From NCBI GenBank assembly GCA_003561535.1, contig PWWI01000303.1:1-33048 (forward strand): a stretch of DNA of 33,048 nt, given 5' to 3'. The notes beneath the pieces are model-generated. The model did not search any database. It worked only from the letters and a program-made list of their open reading frames with translations, and was not told the origin of the DNA. Shown here piece by piece: positions 16,364-24,803 of the stretch. The first letter of the stretch is position 1; each line of letters opens with the position of its first letter. The translations under genes and the position numbers were made by a program. Source of the DNA: Nitriliruptoraceae bacterium (GTDB taxonomy: Bacteria; Actinomycetota; Nitriliruptoria; Nitriliruptorales; Nitriliruptoraceae).

Positions 16364-18310
16364 TTGTCCACGATCACGCTCCCCGCCCCCACCATCACGA
16401 GCGCGACGTGCGCGGTCGGACCGGTCGGCAGCGACGGCTGCCGCGCCTGCCTCGACACGTGCCCCTACGGCGCGATCGGGCTCCGCAACCGGCCTGACGG
16501 CGTTGAGATGCGCATCGACGCCAACCTCTGTCAGCGCTGCGGTGCCTGCAGCGGCGTCTGCCCCACGGCCTCGATCGAACGGCCCTTCCTGCCGGCCGAG
16601 GAACTCGTCACGCTCGTGGCCGACCGAGCCGCAGATGTCCGTGACGGGGTGCTGGCCATCACCTGCGAGGCATCGCAGGGTCGGGTCGCCCGCGAGGTGG
16701 GAGTCGATGCCGTCGTCGTGCTCCCGTCGCTGCTGATCCTCGACGAGACCGTCCTGCTCGCGGCACTCGGTGCTGGTGTCCGAGGGGTGGTGCTGGTCGG
16801 TTGTCTCGCGTGTACCCACGACCGGCCGCGGATCCTGCTCGACCCGCTCACGGTCACGCGGACGGTGGTGGACGACCCCCGGCGGGTGGCCTTCGTCGAG
16901 GACGTCGGCTCCGCCGCTCCCCTTCGACACGCGCTGGAGCGCATGGGGAGCCTCACGCGACTCCCCGTGCGGGTCACGCTCGAGGACCGTCTCCGCCTGG
17001 CCACCGCCCACGATCGCCGCGAACGGCTGCGGATCCTGCTCCCTCGGTTCGGGGACGAGGCGATCGCGCCCGTCGCGGCCACGGGCTTCGGCCACATCGT
17101 CCTGGACCAGTCGGCGTGCGTGGTGTGCGGTGCCTGCGCTATCGCCTGCCCGACCGACACCCTCCAGCTCGACGGCTCGGTCGCGAGCCTCACCGTCACC
17201 GACCTCGACTGCGTGGGCTGCAACGCCTGCGTGGCGGCCTGCCCCGACGATGCCCTCATCCTCGAGCCGGCGGTACCGATCGGTGCCGGAGCCATGGAAC
17301 GCCGGATCCTGCTCACCGACGAGAGCGTGGCCTGTCGGGCCTGTGGCGAGCAGTACGCACCGCAGCGCCTGCTGGCCCACGCCCGCTGGACCCTGGAGGA
17401 GGCCGGCCTGGATCCGGACGAGCCACGGTTCCAGCTGGGTGTCTGCCCAGACTGCCGGGTCGCCAGCGCCCGTCACGATCCGGCGACGGCCCTGCACGCA
17501 GCGCCACGCCAGTGCGCCTGCGGTGGCGAGGGCGGCACCTGCGGTGACGGTGCGACGACCTGCGCCTGTGGTGGTGGCCCGGGAGCGTGTTGCGGGGGCG
17601 CCGATGCGGGCGAGCCCGCGGGCGTGGGCACCGGCCTGGACCGGCGCTCGTTCCTGAAGGGAGCGATGACCACGGCTGCGGCCGGCGCGGTCCTGCCCCT
17701 GCTCCCCAAGGGCAGCGCGGCCTACGCGGAGGAAGCCCCGGTCATCGTGCCAGGGCGGCTCGGCATGGTCATCGACCTCGAACGGTGCATCGGCTGCCAC
17801 GCCTGCACCAACGTGTGCAAGGCGGAGAACAACGTGCCGCTCGGAGGCTTCCGGGACTGGGTGGAGGAGCACGTGCTCGGCGAGTACCCGGATGCCCAGC
17901 CGTACTTCCTGCCCAAGCTCTGCAACCACTGCGACGACCCCGGCTGCCTCAAGGCCTGCCCGACCGGCGCGATCTACCAGCGTGAGGACGGCATCGTCGA
18001 GCTCGACTCCTCGATCTGCCTCGCCTGCCAGGCCTGCATGCAGGGCTGCCCCTACGGCATGACCTTCTACAACTCCGCGCGCAACACCGCGGACAAGTGC
18101 AACTACTGCGCTCACCGCGTCGACGAGGGTCTCAGACCCGCGTGCGTGGAGGTCTGCCCGTCCCAGTGCCGCATCTTCGGCGACCTCGACGACCCCGACA
18201 GTGCCCCGTCCCGCTACATCGCTGAGCACCAGACCACGGTGATGCGCCCGGAGATCGGGTTCGGCCCCAACACCCACTACGTCGGCCTGCCCGGCGAACT
18301 CAACCGCTGA
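16364..18310 (+). CDS. Fusion: multi-ferredoxin cytosolic-type module + Cys-rich linker + internal Tat motif + PsrB/TtrB-like four-cluster ferredoxin
   Basis: About 648 residues with unusual order. Residues 26-66 hold one incomplete cluster (C26-x2-C29-x3-C33; Ser where the first Cys is expected) and a full one, CQRCGACSGVCP. Residues ~95-165 (ITCEASQ...LVGCLACTHD) weakly recall hydrogenase/heterodisulfide-reductase FeS partners. Residues 252-293 carry two more [4Fe-4S] clusters, and 324-364 a CRAC...CPDC pair. Residues 384-410 are Cys/Gly-rich (CACGG, TTCACGGG, ACC). A twin-arginine motif DRRSFLKG with a hydrophobic stretch is at ~426-448. From 475 on is a four-cluster subunit like TtrB/PsrB (CIGCHACTNVC, CNHCDDPGCLKAC, CLACQACMQGC, CNYCAHR). 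TTG at 16364 is proposed as start because GGAG lies five bases upstream and no in-frame ATG is near. A GTG at 17624 just before the Tat motif could give a separate TtrB-like product. Confidence 0.75.
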   Translation: MSTITLPAPTITSATCAVGPVGSDGCRACLDTCPYGAIGLRNRPDGVEMRIDANLCQRCGACSGVCPTASIERPFLPAEELVTLVADRAADVRDGVLAITCEASQGRVAREVGVDAVVVLPSLLILDETVLLAALGAGVRGVVLVGCLACTHDRPRILLDPLTVTRTVVDDPRRVAFVEDVGSAAPLRHALERMGSLTRLPVRVTLEDRLRLATAHDRRERLRILLPRFGDEAIAPVAATGFGHIVLDQSACVVCGACAIACPTDTLQLDGSVASLTVTDLDCVGCNACVAACPDDALILEPAVPIGAGAMERRILLTDESVACRACGEQYAPQRLLAHARWTLEEAGLDPDEPRFQLGVCPDCRVASARHDPATALHAAPRQCACGGEGGTCGDGATTCACGGGPGACCGGADAGEPAGVGTGLDRRSFLKGAMTTAAAGAVLPLLPKGSAAYAEEAPVIVPGRLGMVIDLERCIGCHACTNVCKAENNVPLGGFRDWVEEHVLGEYPDAQPYFLPKLCNHCDDPGCLKACPTGAIYQREDGIVELDSSICLACQACMQGCPYGMTFYNSARNTADKCNYCAHRVDEGLRPACVEVCPSQCRIFGDLDDPDSAPSRYIAEHQTTVMRPEIGFGPNTHYVGLPGELNR

Positions 18311-18322
18311 GGAGCGCGTCCG

Positions 18323-21300
18323 ATGCTCGAGCTGATCCTCACCGTCGGCAGCTGGACCCCGCCCTTCTTCGGGGACTGGGCCCTGCCCAACGAAGCCGTG
18401 TACTGGAAGGGCCCGGTGTGGGCGTACCTGTTCCTCGCGGGTCTGGGCAGCGGCAACCTGATCATCTCCATCCTTCCGCGCCTGCCGTGGTCGATGGAGG
18501 AGCCGGGGCTCGCACGGTTGCGACGCATCGCGCTCATCACCGCGCTCGCCTGCTTCGTCACGATCCCACTCGGGGTGCTGGCCAACGAGTTCCAGCCGCT
18601 GCGCATGTGGCGCGTCGTGGTGTTCCCGAACCTCAGCTCGGTGATGCCCTACGGCGCCTACTTCATGACGGTGCTGATCGTCCTGACGGCCTTCCACATC
18701 TGGTACCTGCACCGCGCGGAGTTCGCGTGGTCGGCCTCCGTGCGCAGCGACTGGCTCGGCAAGGTCTACGGCTTCCTGTCCTTCGGCTACGACCTGGACA
18801 ACCCGCCGCGGCCGATCTCCGAGCGTCGGATGCGGACCCTCGAGATCGCCCGCATCGTCGCTGAGATCGGGTTCGTCGCCTACTCCGGCTTCCTGCTGTC
18901 CACGCTGGTCGGTGTCCCCGGTGGCGTCTGGAACAACCTGCTGCTCGGCCCCCTGTTCTTCTTCATGGCGATGGCGTCGGGCTACGCCTGGCTGTCACTG
19001 GTCGGCGCGCTCACCGGCTTCCTCCGCGACCAGGGCCGGATGATGCAGCTGCTGACGGGCAGCGGTGCCACCTTCTTCGCCGGCTACCTGCTGCTGCGCG
19101 TGTGGGATCTCGGCTGGTCCGCCTACACCGGCTCGCAGACGTGGGAAGCCGTCTCCGCGGTGCTGTTCGGGGTCTACGGCTGGAGCTTCATCGGGATCGA
19201 GCTGCTGCTCGGGGGCCTGGTGGTGGTGATGCTGTTCGCCCTGGCAGCCCGACGCCAGGGACTGCCGAGACTCTGGCTGGCCGCCAGCGCAGGCGCCCTC
19301 GGGCTGGTCGGGATGCTGGCAGCGCGGTGGCACCTCGTCATCGGCGGTCAGCAGGTGTCGCGCACCCTCGAGGGGGTCGTGCCGGCCGAGCTCGCCGGCC
19401 TGTGGCTGGGGGAGGAGGGCTGGCTGGCCACGATCGCGCTGTTCGTGTTCTTCGCGGCCGTCATGTTCGGGCTGCTGTGGTTCCTGCCCTACCGCGGCGC
19501 GATCCACAACACCGCCAACGTCGATGAGTCACTGCCGGCGGAGGAGTTGCAGCTGGCCAAGGACGCGGATCGGCGCCGGATGCTCGGCGTGGCTGGCGGT
19601 CTCGCACTCGGTGCCGCAGGTGGGTACGCGACCATCCGCAACCTCGTCTCACCGACCTACAACCCCCGGGATCCGTCACCTACAGGACCGACGGCCGATC
19701 GGGTCGTCAACTCGATCTGCCTGTCGTGTGACGCGAGGTGTGGGACCCGGGCGTTGGTGGACGCCGACGGCAAGGTCCGCCAGATGTTCGGCAACCCCTT
19801 CCACCCCGCGTCCACGATGAACCAGCCGATCGCCTTCGAGACCTCGCTGGACGACTCGCTGAAGACCAACGGCACCCTGTGCATGAAGGGCGTGTCCGGG
19901 ATCCAGTACCTCTACGCCCCCTACCGCATCCGGCTGCCGCTGAAACGCTCGGGGCCCCGCGGGTCGGGGGAGTTCGAGGTCATCAGCTGGGACCAGCTCC
20001 TCGAGGACGTCGTCGAGGGCGGCCAGCTGTTCAGCCACCTCGGCGAGGACCGCGACATCGAAGGGCTCCGCGCCGTCAACGACAACGACACCCCGATCGA
20101 TGAGGACGCGCCGGAGCTCGGGCCCAAGAGCTACGGGCTGGTGTGGAACACCGGCCGTGGGCAGACCCCGCGGAGCAACTTCATCCAGCGGTTCCTGGAT
20201 GCCTTCGGTTCGCCGAACTACGTCTCCCACACCGACCTGTGCCAGATGAACTGGTACGTGGCCAACTACCTGACCACCGGCCGCTACGTCGAGGACGTCT
20301 CGGTCACCAACCAGCTCTTCGGCGACATCGTCAACGGCGAGTTCATGATGATGTTCGGCGTGAACCTCGGTGGGGGGTGGAAGCCGGCGGTCAACACCTC
20401 CGCGCCCATCCTCGCCAACCGCCACGCCGACGGTGACGGCTACCTCGTGCTCGTCGACCCCTACGTGCCCCACGGCCGGCACTACGCCGACGAGTGGGTC
20501 GGTATCAAGCCGGCCACCGACGCCGCCATGGTGCTCGGCATGATCCAGTGGATCCTCGACCGCGGCCGTGAGGACGTCGGCTACCTCGAGAACACCTCCC
20601 GGGCCGCCGCCGAAGCTGACGGTGAGCCGACCTGGACCAACTCGAGCTACCTCGTCATCGTCGAGGAGGGCCACGAGCGCAAGGGCCACTTCGTCCGCGC
20701 CGAGGAGGTCGGGCTCGGCGGGGACGAGTTCGTCGTCCGCAGTGGTGGTCAGCTGGCCACCCACCTCGATGTCGACGCCGGTGACCTCTACGTCGAGGAG
20801 ACGATCGAACTCGCCGACGGCACCGAGGTGGCGGTCACCTCCTCCCTGCAGCTGCTGCGCGACGAGGCCTTCGCCCGCACCATCGAGGAGTGGGCCGAAC
20901 TCTGCGAGGTCCCCGCGGCCGACATCGAGCGCTTCGCGGAGATGTTCGTCAGCCACGGTCGCAAGGCGACGGCCTCCAGCTACCGCGGTGCGACGATGCA
21001 CTCCCAGGGCATCTACGCGGGGCTGGCGATCAACAGCCTGAACATGCTGATCGGGAACATGAACTGGAAGGGCGGCGTGGTCCGCAACTCCGGGGGTCCC
21101 GGTTGGGCTGGCGGGCTGTACGACCTCGCCACCATCGAGGACGCACCCGTGGTCAGCGGGGCCCACGTCTCGCGCATCGACGCCCGCAGCGACATCGCCT
21201 ACGAGGACACCACGGAGTTCCGGCGCAAGCTCGAGGAGACCGGCGACGGCTACCCATCGACCAGGCCCTGGTTCCCCTTCACCCATGCCGGGATCACCAC

Positions 21301-22651
21301 CGAGGCGATCGCGGCGGCCCACACCAGCTACCCCTACAACGTCAAGATCTGGATCAACTACTTCATCAACCAGCGCCACTCCGTGCCCGGCGGCATCCGG
21401 TTCGAGGAGACCTTCTCCGATCCCGATCGCATCCCGCTGTTCATCTCGGTGGACACCACCATCTCCGAGACCTCCATCTACGCCGACTACATCGTCCCGG
21501 ACGTGATGTTCCTCGATGGCCAGTACGGGTTCATGGGTCAGCAGGTCGGTGCCGTCACCGCGTGGGGCTCGGCGATCCGCCAGCCCGCGGTCGAGCCTCT
21601 GACGGGTCGGATCGATGATGGCCGTCCGATGCAGATGGAGAACTTCCTGATCGATGCGGCGCTGAAGCTCGGGTTGCCGGGCTTCGGCGAGGACGCGATC
21701 CCCGGTGACCCCGACGGCCCCCACGCCGGGCAGCGGTTCCCGTTGTTCAAGGCGGAGGACTTCGCGGTGCGCGGGGTCGCGAACTTCGCGTTCAACGCAG
21801 GCGTCGATCCGGCGCCAGCGGAGGAGATCGAGTACGTCTCGACCTTCCCCGTCGCTGCGCACCGGGACGTGATGACCGACCAGGAGTGGGAGCGGGCCGT
21901 GGCGGTGCTCGTCCGAGGTGGGTACTTCGACCCGCCCGAGGCGGCGTGGGACGAGGATGGCCGGCACACGATCGGGGTGGCGCTGGACGACCGGGCGCCG
22001 CTGCAGGTGTGGCACGAGGGGCTCGGCACCACCAAGGAGTCCCAGACCGGTCGCGATCGATGGGGTGGGGCCACCTACCTCGAACCGGAGGACGGCGTCG
22101 GGCGGAAGCTCGCGGAGATCGACGCGGACTACCCCTTCACCGTGGTGACCTTCCGGCTGGCCACCCGCACCAAGGCCCGGACCGCCTACGACTACTGGGC
22201 GATCGAGACGATGCCCGAGAACTACGTGGAGATCCACCCGCGTGACGCCGCGGAGTACGGCATCGCCACGGGCGACCGGGTGCGGATCGCCTCGCGGAGC
22301 GGGGCCGCTGAGGGGGTGGCGAAGGTGAGTGCCCGGGTGCGGCCCGGCGTGCTGGCCGGGACGCACCACTTCGGGCACACCCAGCAGGGCGTGGGGGAGT
22401 GGACGATCACCGGCGGTGCGATCGATGCCGTCGCGGGTGGCCGCGAGTACTCGCCGGTGCTGCACAACATGACCGCATCCAACGTCGACGGCGACCAGGT
22501 CCACGGCGACACTCGGCGTGCCAAGCGCGGGTTCAACGTCAACGACGCCATGCGGCGCAACGACGACGTGCTCGACGACATGCCGCTGGTGGACAACGCC
22601 GGGGGTGGGACGGTGTTCCTCGACAGCCGCGTACAGATCGAGAAGGTCTGA
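18323..22651 (+). CDS. Fusion: NrfD/PsrC-type membrane subunit + Tat-like segment + TtrA-like molybdopterin oxidoreductase
   Basis: 1442 residues. Residues 1-400 hold about nine hydrophobic helices with NrfD/PsrC character (WAYLFLAGLGSGNLI near 33, NEFQPLRMWRV near 92, MPYGAYF near 108) and would be the quinone-reactive anchor. At 417-440 comes RRRMLGVAGGLALGAAGG, a Tat-like segment. The molybdenum domain has C466-x2-C469-x3-C473 and C520 (LCMKG) for [4Fe-4S], and C640 in HTDLCQMNW as probable metal ligand. The ~1000-residue catalytic part matches TtrA-type enzymes in size. Residue 640 is Cys, as in sulfur/arsenate-type reductases. The start is 12 bases after the FeS fusion gene. GGAGGAG at 19540-19546 precedes in-frame TTG/CTG codons, so independent initiation of the catalytic part cannot be excluded. 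The substrate is uncertain: tetrathionate, polysulfide, or selenium/arsenic oxyanions. Confidence 0.82.
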   Translation: MLELILTVGSWTPPFFGDWALPNEAVYWKGPVWAYLFLAGLGSGNLIISILPRLPWSMEEPGLARLRRIALITALACFVTIPLGVLANEFQPLRMWRVVVFPNLSSVMPYGAYFMTVLIVLTAFHIWYLHRAEFAWSASVRSDWLGKVYGFLSFGYDLDNPPRPISERRMRTLEIARIVAEIGFVAYSGFLLSTLVGVPGGVWNNLLLGPLFFFMAMASGYAWLSLVGALTGFLRDQGRMMQLLTGSGATFFAGYLLLRVWDLGWSAYTGSQTWEAVSAVLFGVYGWSFIGIELLLGGLVVVMLFALAARRQGLPRLWLAASAGALGLVGMLAARWHLVIGGQQVSRTLEGVVPAELAGLWLGEEGWLATIALFVFFAAVMFGLLWFLPYRGAIHNTANVDESLPAEELQLAKDADRRRMLGVAGGLALGAAGGYATIRNLVSPTYNPRDPSPTGPTADRVVNSICLSCDARCGTRALVDADGKVRQMFGNPFHPASTMNQPIAFETSLDDSLKTNGTLCMKGVSGIQYLYAPYRIRLPLKRSGPRGSGEFEVISWDQLLEDVVEGGQLFSHLGEDRDIEGLRAVNDNDTPIDEDAPELGPKSYGLVWNTGRGQTPRSNFIQRFLDAFGSPNYVSHTDLCQMNWYVANYLTTGRYVEDVSVTNQLFGDIVNGEFMMMFGVNLGGGWKPAVNTSAPILANRHADGDGYLVLVDPYVPHGRHYADEWVGIKPATDAAMVLGMIQWILDRGREDVGYLENTSRAAAEADGEPTWTNSSYLVIVEEGHERKGHFVRAEEVGLGGDEFVVRSGGQLATHLDVDAGDLYVEETIELADGTEVAVTSSLQLLRDEAFARTIEEWAELCEVPAADIERFAEMFVSHGRKATASSYRGATMHSQGIYAGLAINSLNMLIGNMNWKGGVVRNSGGPGWAGGLYDLATIEDAPVVSGAHVSRIDARSDIAYEDTTEFRRKLEETGDGYPSTRPWFPFTHAGITTEAIAAAHTSYPYNVKIWINYFINQRHSVPGGIRFEETFSDPDRIPLFISVDTTISETSIYADYIVPDVMFLDGQYGFMGQQVGAVTAWGSAIRQPAVEPLTGRIDDGRPMQMENFLIDAALKLGLPGFGEDAIPGDPDGPHAGQRFPLFKAEDFAVRGVANFAFNAGVDPAPAEEIEYVSTFPVAAHRDVMTDQEWERAVAVLVRGGYFDPPEAAWDEDGRHTIGVALDDRAPLQVWHEGLGTTKESQTGRDRWGGATYLEPEDGVGRKLAEIDADYPFTVVTFRLATRTKARTAYDYWAIETMPENYVEIHPRDAAEYGIATGDRVRIASRSGAAEGVAKVSARVRPGVLAGTHHFGHTQQGVGEWTITGGAIDAVAGGREYSPVLHNMTASNVDGDQVHGDTRRAKRGFNVNDAMRRNDDVLDDMPLVDNAGGGTVFLDSRVQIEKV

Positions 22652-22665
22652 CCTCGCTTCGTGCT

Positions 22666-22697
22666 CGGTGACCGGGCGCTGCTGCGCTCGGTCACCG
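22666..22697 (+). terminator. 9-bp hairpin between the Mo-enzyme fusion gene and mobB
   Basis: CGGTGACCG (22666-22674) pairs with CGGTCACCG (22689-22697) across a 14-base loop, 14 bases after the stop at 22651. It may be a terminator or a partial one. mobB starts 64 bases later with its own strong ribosome site. No T run is present. Confidence 0.45.
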
Positions 22698-22761
22698 GCA
22701 CGTCAGCGGTCTACCGTGCCTGGTCCAGCGTCGACCGGCGCCGTGAGTGGAGGAGGAACGG

Positions 22762-23400
22762 ATGCCCATCGTCGCCATCGTCGGGGACTCCGACAGCGGG
22801 AAGACCCTGCTCTGTGAGCAGGTCGTCGCGGCGCTGGTGGCCGAGGGGCTCAGGGTCGGCTTCATCAAGCACGCGCCACACGGTTTCGAACCGGGCCGCC
22901 CCGACTCCGACAGCGAACGGGTGCTGGCGGCGGGTGCCGATCCGGTGGTGGTCCTCGGGCGCAACGGGGTACTGCAGCTCTCGGTGGGCTCCGGCGAGCC
23001 GGTCGATCAGCTGTCCCAGCTGCTGACCGGGTTGCGCGGCGATGTCGTGCTCCTGGAGGGGTTCAGCCGGAGCCCGTGGCCGAAGGTGCGGGTCTGCGTC
23101 GAGGGCCGTCAGCCGCGGGAGGTCGCCGGGCCGGTGCTGCTCGACGTCACCCGTGGCGCGGACGACCGTTTCTCCGACGACGTCGTGCGGGCGGTGGCGA
23201 AGGTGCTCACCGAACAGCGGGAAGCGATCGGCCCGGATCGGGCGACGATGTACGCCGATGACCGTGAGGTGCCGCTGCGCGGGTTCGCGCAGACCGTGGT
23301 CGCCAGCACCCTTCGCGGGCTGACGGCTCCGCTCCGCGGGATCGAGGGTGCCGACCACCTCGTCGTCGAACTCGACCGGCGTCCGCCATCGACTGGGTGA
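22762..23400 (+). CDS. mobB: Molybdopterin-guanine dinucleotide biosynthesis adaptor MobB
   Basis: A 212-residue GTP-binding adaptor. The P-loop is GDSDSGKT at 8-15. KHAPHGFE and DSDSERVLAAGAD follow, as in MobB, and VVLLEGFSRSPWPKVRV is the characteristic central segment. MobB assists MobA in attaching GMP to molybdopterin, the cofactor form used by both molybdenum enzymes encoded upstream. The ATG is five bases after AGGAGG (22751-22756). A GTG five codons upstream lies too close to that site. The ~50-residue tail is not obviously conserved. Confidence 0.9.
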   Translation: MPIVAIVGDSDSGKTLLCEQVVAALVAEGLRVGFIKHAPHGFEPGRPDSDSERVLAAGADPVVVLGRNGVLQLSVGSGEPVDQLSQLLTGLRGDVVLLEGFSRSPWPKVRVCVEGRQPREVAGPVLLDVTRGADDRFSDDVVRAVAKVLTEQREAIGPDRATMYADDREVPLRGFAQTVVASTLRGLTAPLRGIEGADHLVVELDRRPPSTG

Positions 23401-23431
23401 GCATCGCGGCTGGACAGCCTTGAGTTGACGC

Positions 23432-23455
23432 CCGGCCCGAATGGGGAGGGGCCGG
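23432..23455 (+). terminator. Weak hairpin after mobB
   Basis: CCGGCCC (23432-23438) pairs with GGGCCGG (23449-23455) across a 10-base loop. It lies between the mobB stop and the arsR promoter and may separate the two units. Confidence 0.35.
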
Positions 23456-23480
23456 TGGTGCTGAACCTCCGTGCTGGCTG

Positions 23481-23510
23481 TCCTCCGGGACCGCCCGGTA
23501 TCCTCCGGGC
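23481..23510 (+). promoter_or_regulatory. Promoter of the first arsR gene, probably leaderless
   Basis: TATCCT at 23499-23504 has a good -10 shape and lies six bases before the ATG at 23511, so transcription would start at or next to the start codon. No Shine-Dalgarno sequence is present. The 9-mer TCCTCCGGG is repeated at 23481-23489 and 23501-23509, 20 bp apart, overlapping the -10, and is a candidate autoregulatory site. Confidence 0.5.
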
Positions 23511-23888
23511 ATGATCGAACATCAGCTCCTGGAAGCCACCCTCGCAGCGGACCGGTTCTCCGCTGAGGGCAAGGTGCACCGCCTCAAGCTGTTGAAGGCG
23601 GTGGCCGACCCGACGCGGCTCGCGATCATTGACCGTTTGGCCGGGTGCGGTGACCGATGTCACTGCGATCTCGAGTCGGACCTCGACGTCCCGGCCAGCC
23701 GCATGTCCTTCCACCTCAAGGTGCTGCGCGAGGCCGGGATCGTGGAGTCCTTCCGTCAGGGGAAGCGGGTCAGCTACCGGCTCACGGAGCGCGCCCTAGA
23801 ACGTATCCACGCGGCGTTGCCCACGGCCAGCGTCGGCTGTGAGCTCATCTGCGTGCCGATCGGGGATGCAGTCGACGGAGGACGCTGA
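23511..23888 (+). CDS. arsR: ArsR-family metalloregulator (first copy)
   Basis: A 125-residue winged-helix repressor. The core LLKAVADPTRLAIIDRL is followed by the metal-site segment GDRCHCDLE, where CHC replaces the classic ArsR CVC. The recognition region is VPASRMSFHLKVLREAGIV, and the wing reads GKRVSYRLT. It probably senses arsenite or a related thiophilic ion. The gene stands alone on the plus strand, converging on the YlbF-like genes. The C-terminus adds two more Cys (GCELIC). Confidence 0.9.
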   Translation: MIEHQLLEATLAADRFSAEGKVHRLKLLKAVADPTRLAIIDRLAGCGDRCHCDLESDLDVPASRMSFHLKVLREAGIVESFRQGKRVSYRLTERALERIHAALPTASVGCELICVPIGDAVDGGR

Positions 23889-23939
23889 GCGGACAGCGGA
23901 TCGCCCCGTTGACCGTCGGTTCCGGGCCGCTCGCGCTGT

Positions 23940-24308
23940 TCAGCAGCCGCCGCGTGCGGCCAGGCGCGTGAAGTCGATACCGGCGTGCTCGTCGATCTCG
24001 GCCGCGACGGCGGTGAGCATGGCCGTGGCGTCCTGCTCTGCCTCGGCGAGACGACGGATGGTCGGGTGGCTCTGGATCGATGCCTGCAGCCCCTGGAAGA
24101 CGCTGATCTGCTCGTCGGTGAGGACGTCCCCCGCACGCTGCTTGGTGGCGAGTTCGAGATGGGTCTGCTGGTAGCGCTCGACGAGCGAGCGGGCCTCGGT
24201 GTCACTGTCGAGGGCGGCTCGGGCCTCGCGCAGCTCGATCACGGCGGGCTCGTACGCCAGCTGGAGGGCGAGGTGGTCGGCGCTGGTCTCTAGGGTCGTG
24301 GCTGCCAT
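23940..24308 (-). CDS. YlbF/YmcA-family protein B with C-terminal Cys
   Basis: A 122-residue helical protein of the Com_YlbF type: LREARAALDSDTEARSLVERYQQTH, then FQGLQASIQSHPTIRRLAEAEQDA. The end is GIDFTRLAARGGC, with a terminal Cys. In Bacillus the YlbF and YmcA proteins act with YaaT, and the complex binds iron-sulfur clusters. A metal- or cluster-related role here is inference. It lies 61 bases after its paralogue in the operon headed by an ArsR gene. The ATG has GGAGA upstream. Confidence 0.72.
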   Translation of the reverse strand: MAATTLETSADHLALQLAYEPAVIELREARAALDSDTEARSLVERYQQTHLELATKQRAGDVLTDEQISVFQGLQASIQSHPTIRRLAEAEQDATAMLTAVAAEIDEHAGIDFTRLAARGGC

Positions 24309-24369
24309 GCGGTCTCCAAGGCGGTATCGCTGCGGTCGCGGGATGTTCAGGAGCCGAGCGGGGAATGAC

Positions 24370-24759
24370 TCAGCCGCAACCGCCGGGGCCGCAGCTGGTC
24401 GCCAGGTCGATACCGACGGACTCGGACAGGGTGTCGGCGGCCTGCTGGCAGGCGGTGCGCAGTTCGTCCTGGGCCTGCTGGAGGGCAGCGACGCGCGGGT
24501 CGCTCTGGATGCGTTGCTGGAGGCTGTTCAGGTGCTCGGCTTCGGCCGGATCCAGTGCGCCGGTGCGCGCACGCCATCCGAGTGACTGGTGGGCTTCGCG
24601 GTACTCGGCGAGCAGGGCCTGGGTCGCCTCGGAGGTTGCGAGTGCCTGCTGTGCCGTCGTGAAGCCGACCACGGCATCGCTTCGCTTGAGCTCCCCGGCG
24701 AACCGTCGGGCGACGTCGAGCGTCGCGGTGGTCGGACCGGTCTCTTGTGTCGTCTGCAC
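24370..24759 (-). CDS. YlbF/YmcA-family protein A with Cys-Gly tail
   Basis: A 129-residue paralogue of the preceding protein, with the same pattern: RFAGELKRSDAVVGFTTAQQAL, LLAEYREAHQSLG, LNSLQQRIQSDPRVAALQQAQ. It ends GIDLATSCGPGGCG, two Cys in a Gly-rich tail aligned with the tail of its partner. The start is GTG at 24759 with AGGA seven bases upstream; an ATG two bases earlier is in another frame. It sits 44 bases after the second arsR gene. The function in arsenic response is unproven. Confidence 0.72.
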   Translation of the reverse strand: MQTTQETGPTTATLDVARRFAGELKRSDAVVGFTTAQQALATSEATQALLAEYREAHQSLGWRARTGALDPAEAEHLNSLQQRIQSDPRVAALQQAQDELRTACQQAADTLSESVGIDLATSCGPGGCG

Positions 24760-24803
24760 ATCGGTTCCTGGTCCCTAGCAGTGGGCTCGGGTGTACGGTC
24801 GGA

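Noticed and set aside
15800-18712. A 970-codon minus-strand open frame
   Set aside because: Only its last 106 codons (15800-16120) resemble a protein family. The rest is antisense to the FeS fusion gene and has low-complexity His/Arg/Val composition.
19676-22504. A 942-codon minus-strand open frame
   Set aside because: It lies fully antisense to the molybdenum domain, with composition typical of GC-rich shadow frames and no recognisable motif.
16364-22651. Calling the system a respiratory arsenate reductase (arr/arx) because of nearby ars genes
   Set aside because: The order and size fit TtrA/PsrA-type enzymes as well or better, and I cannot place the clade without a tree.
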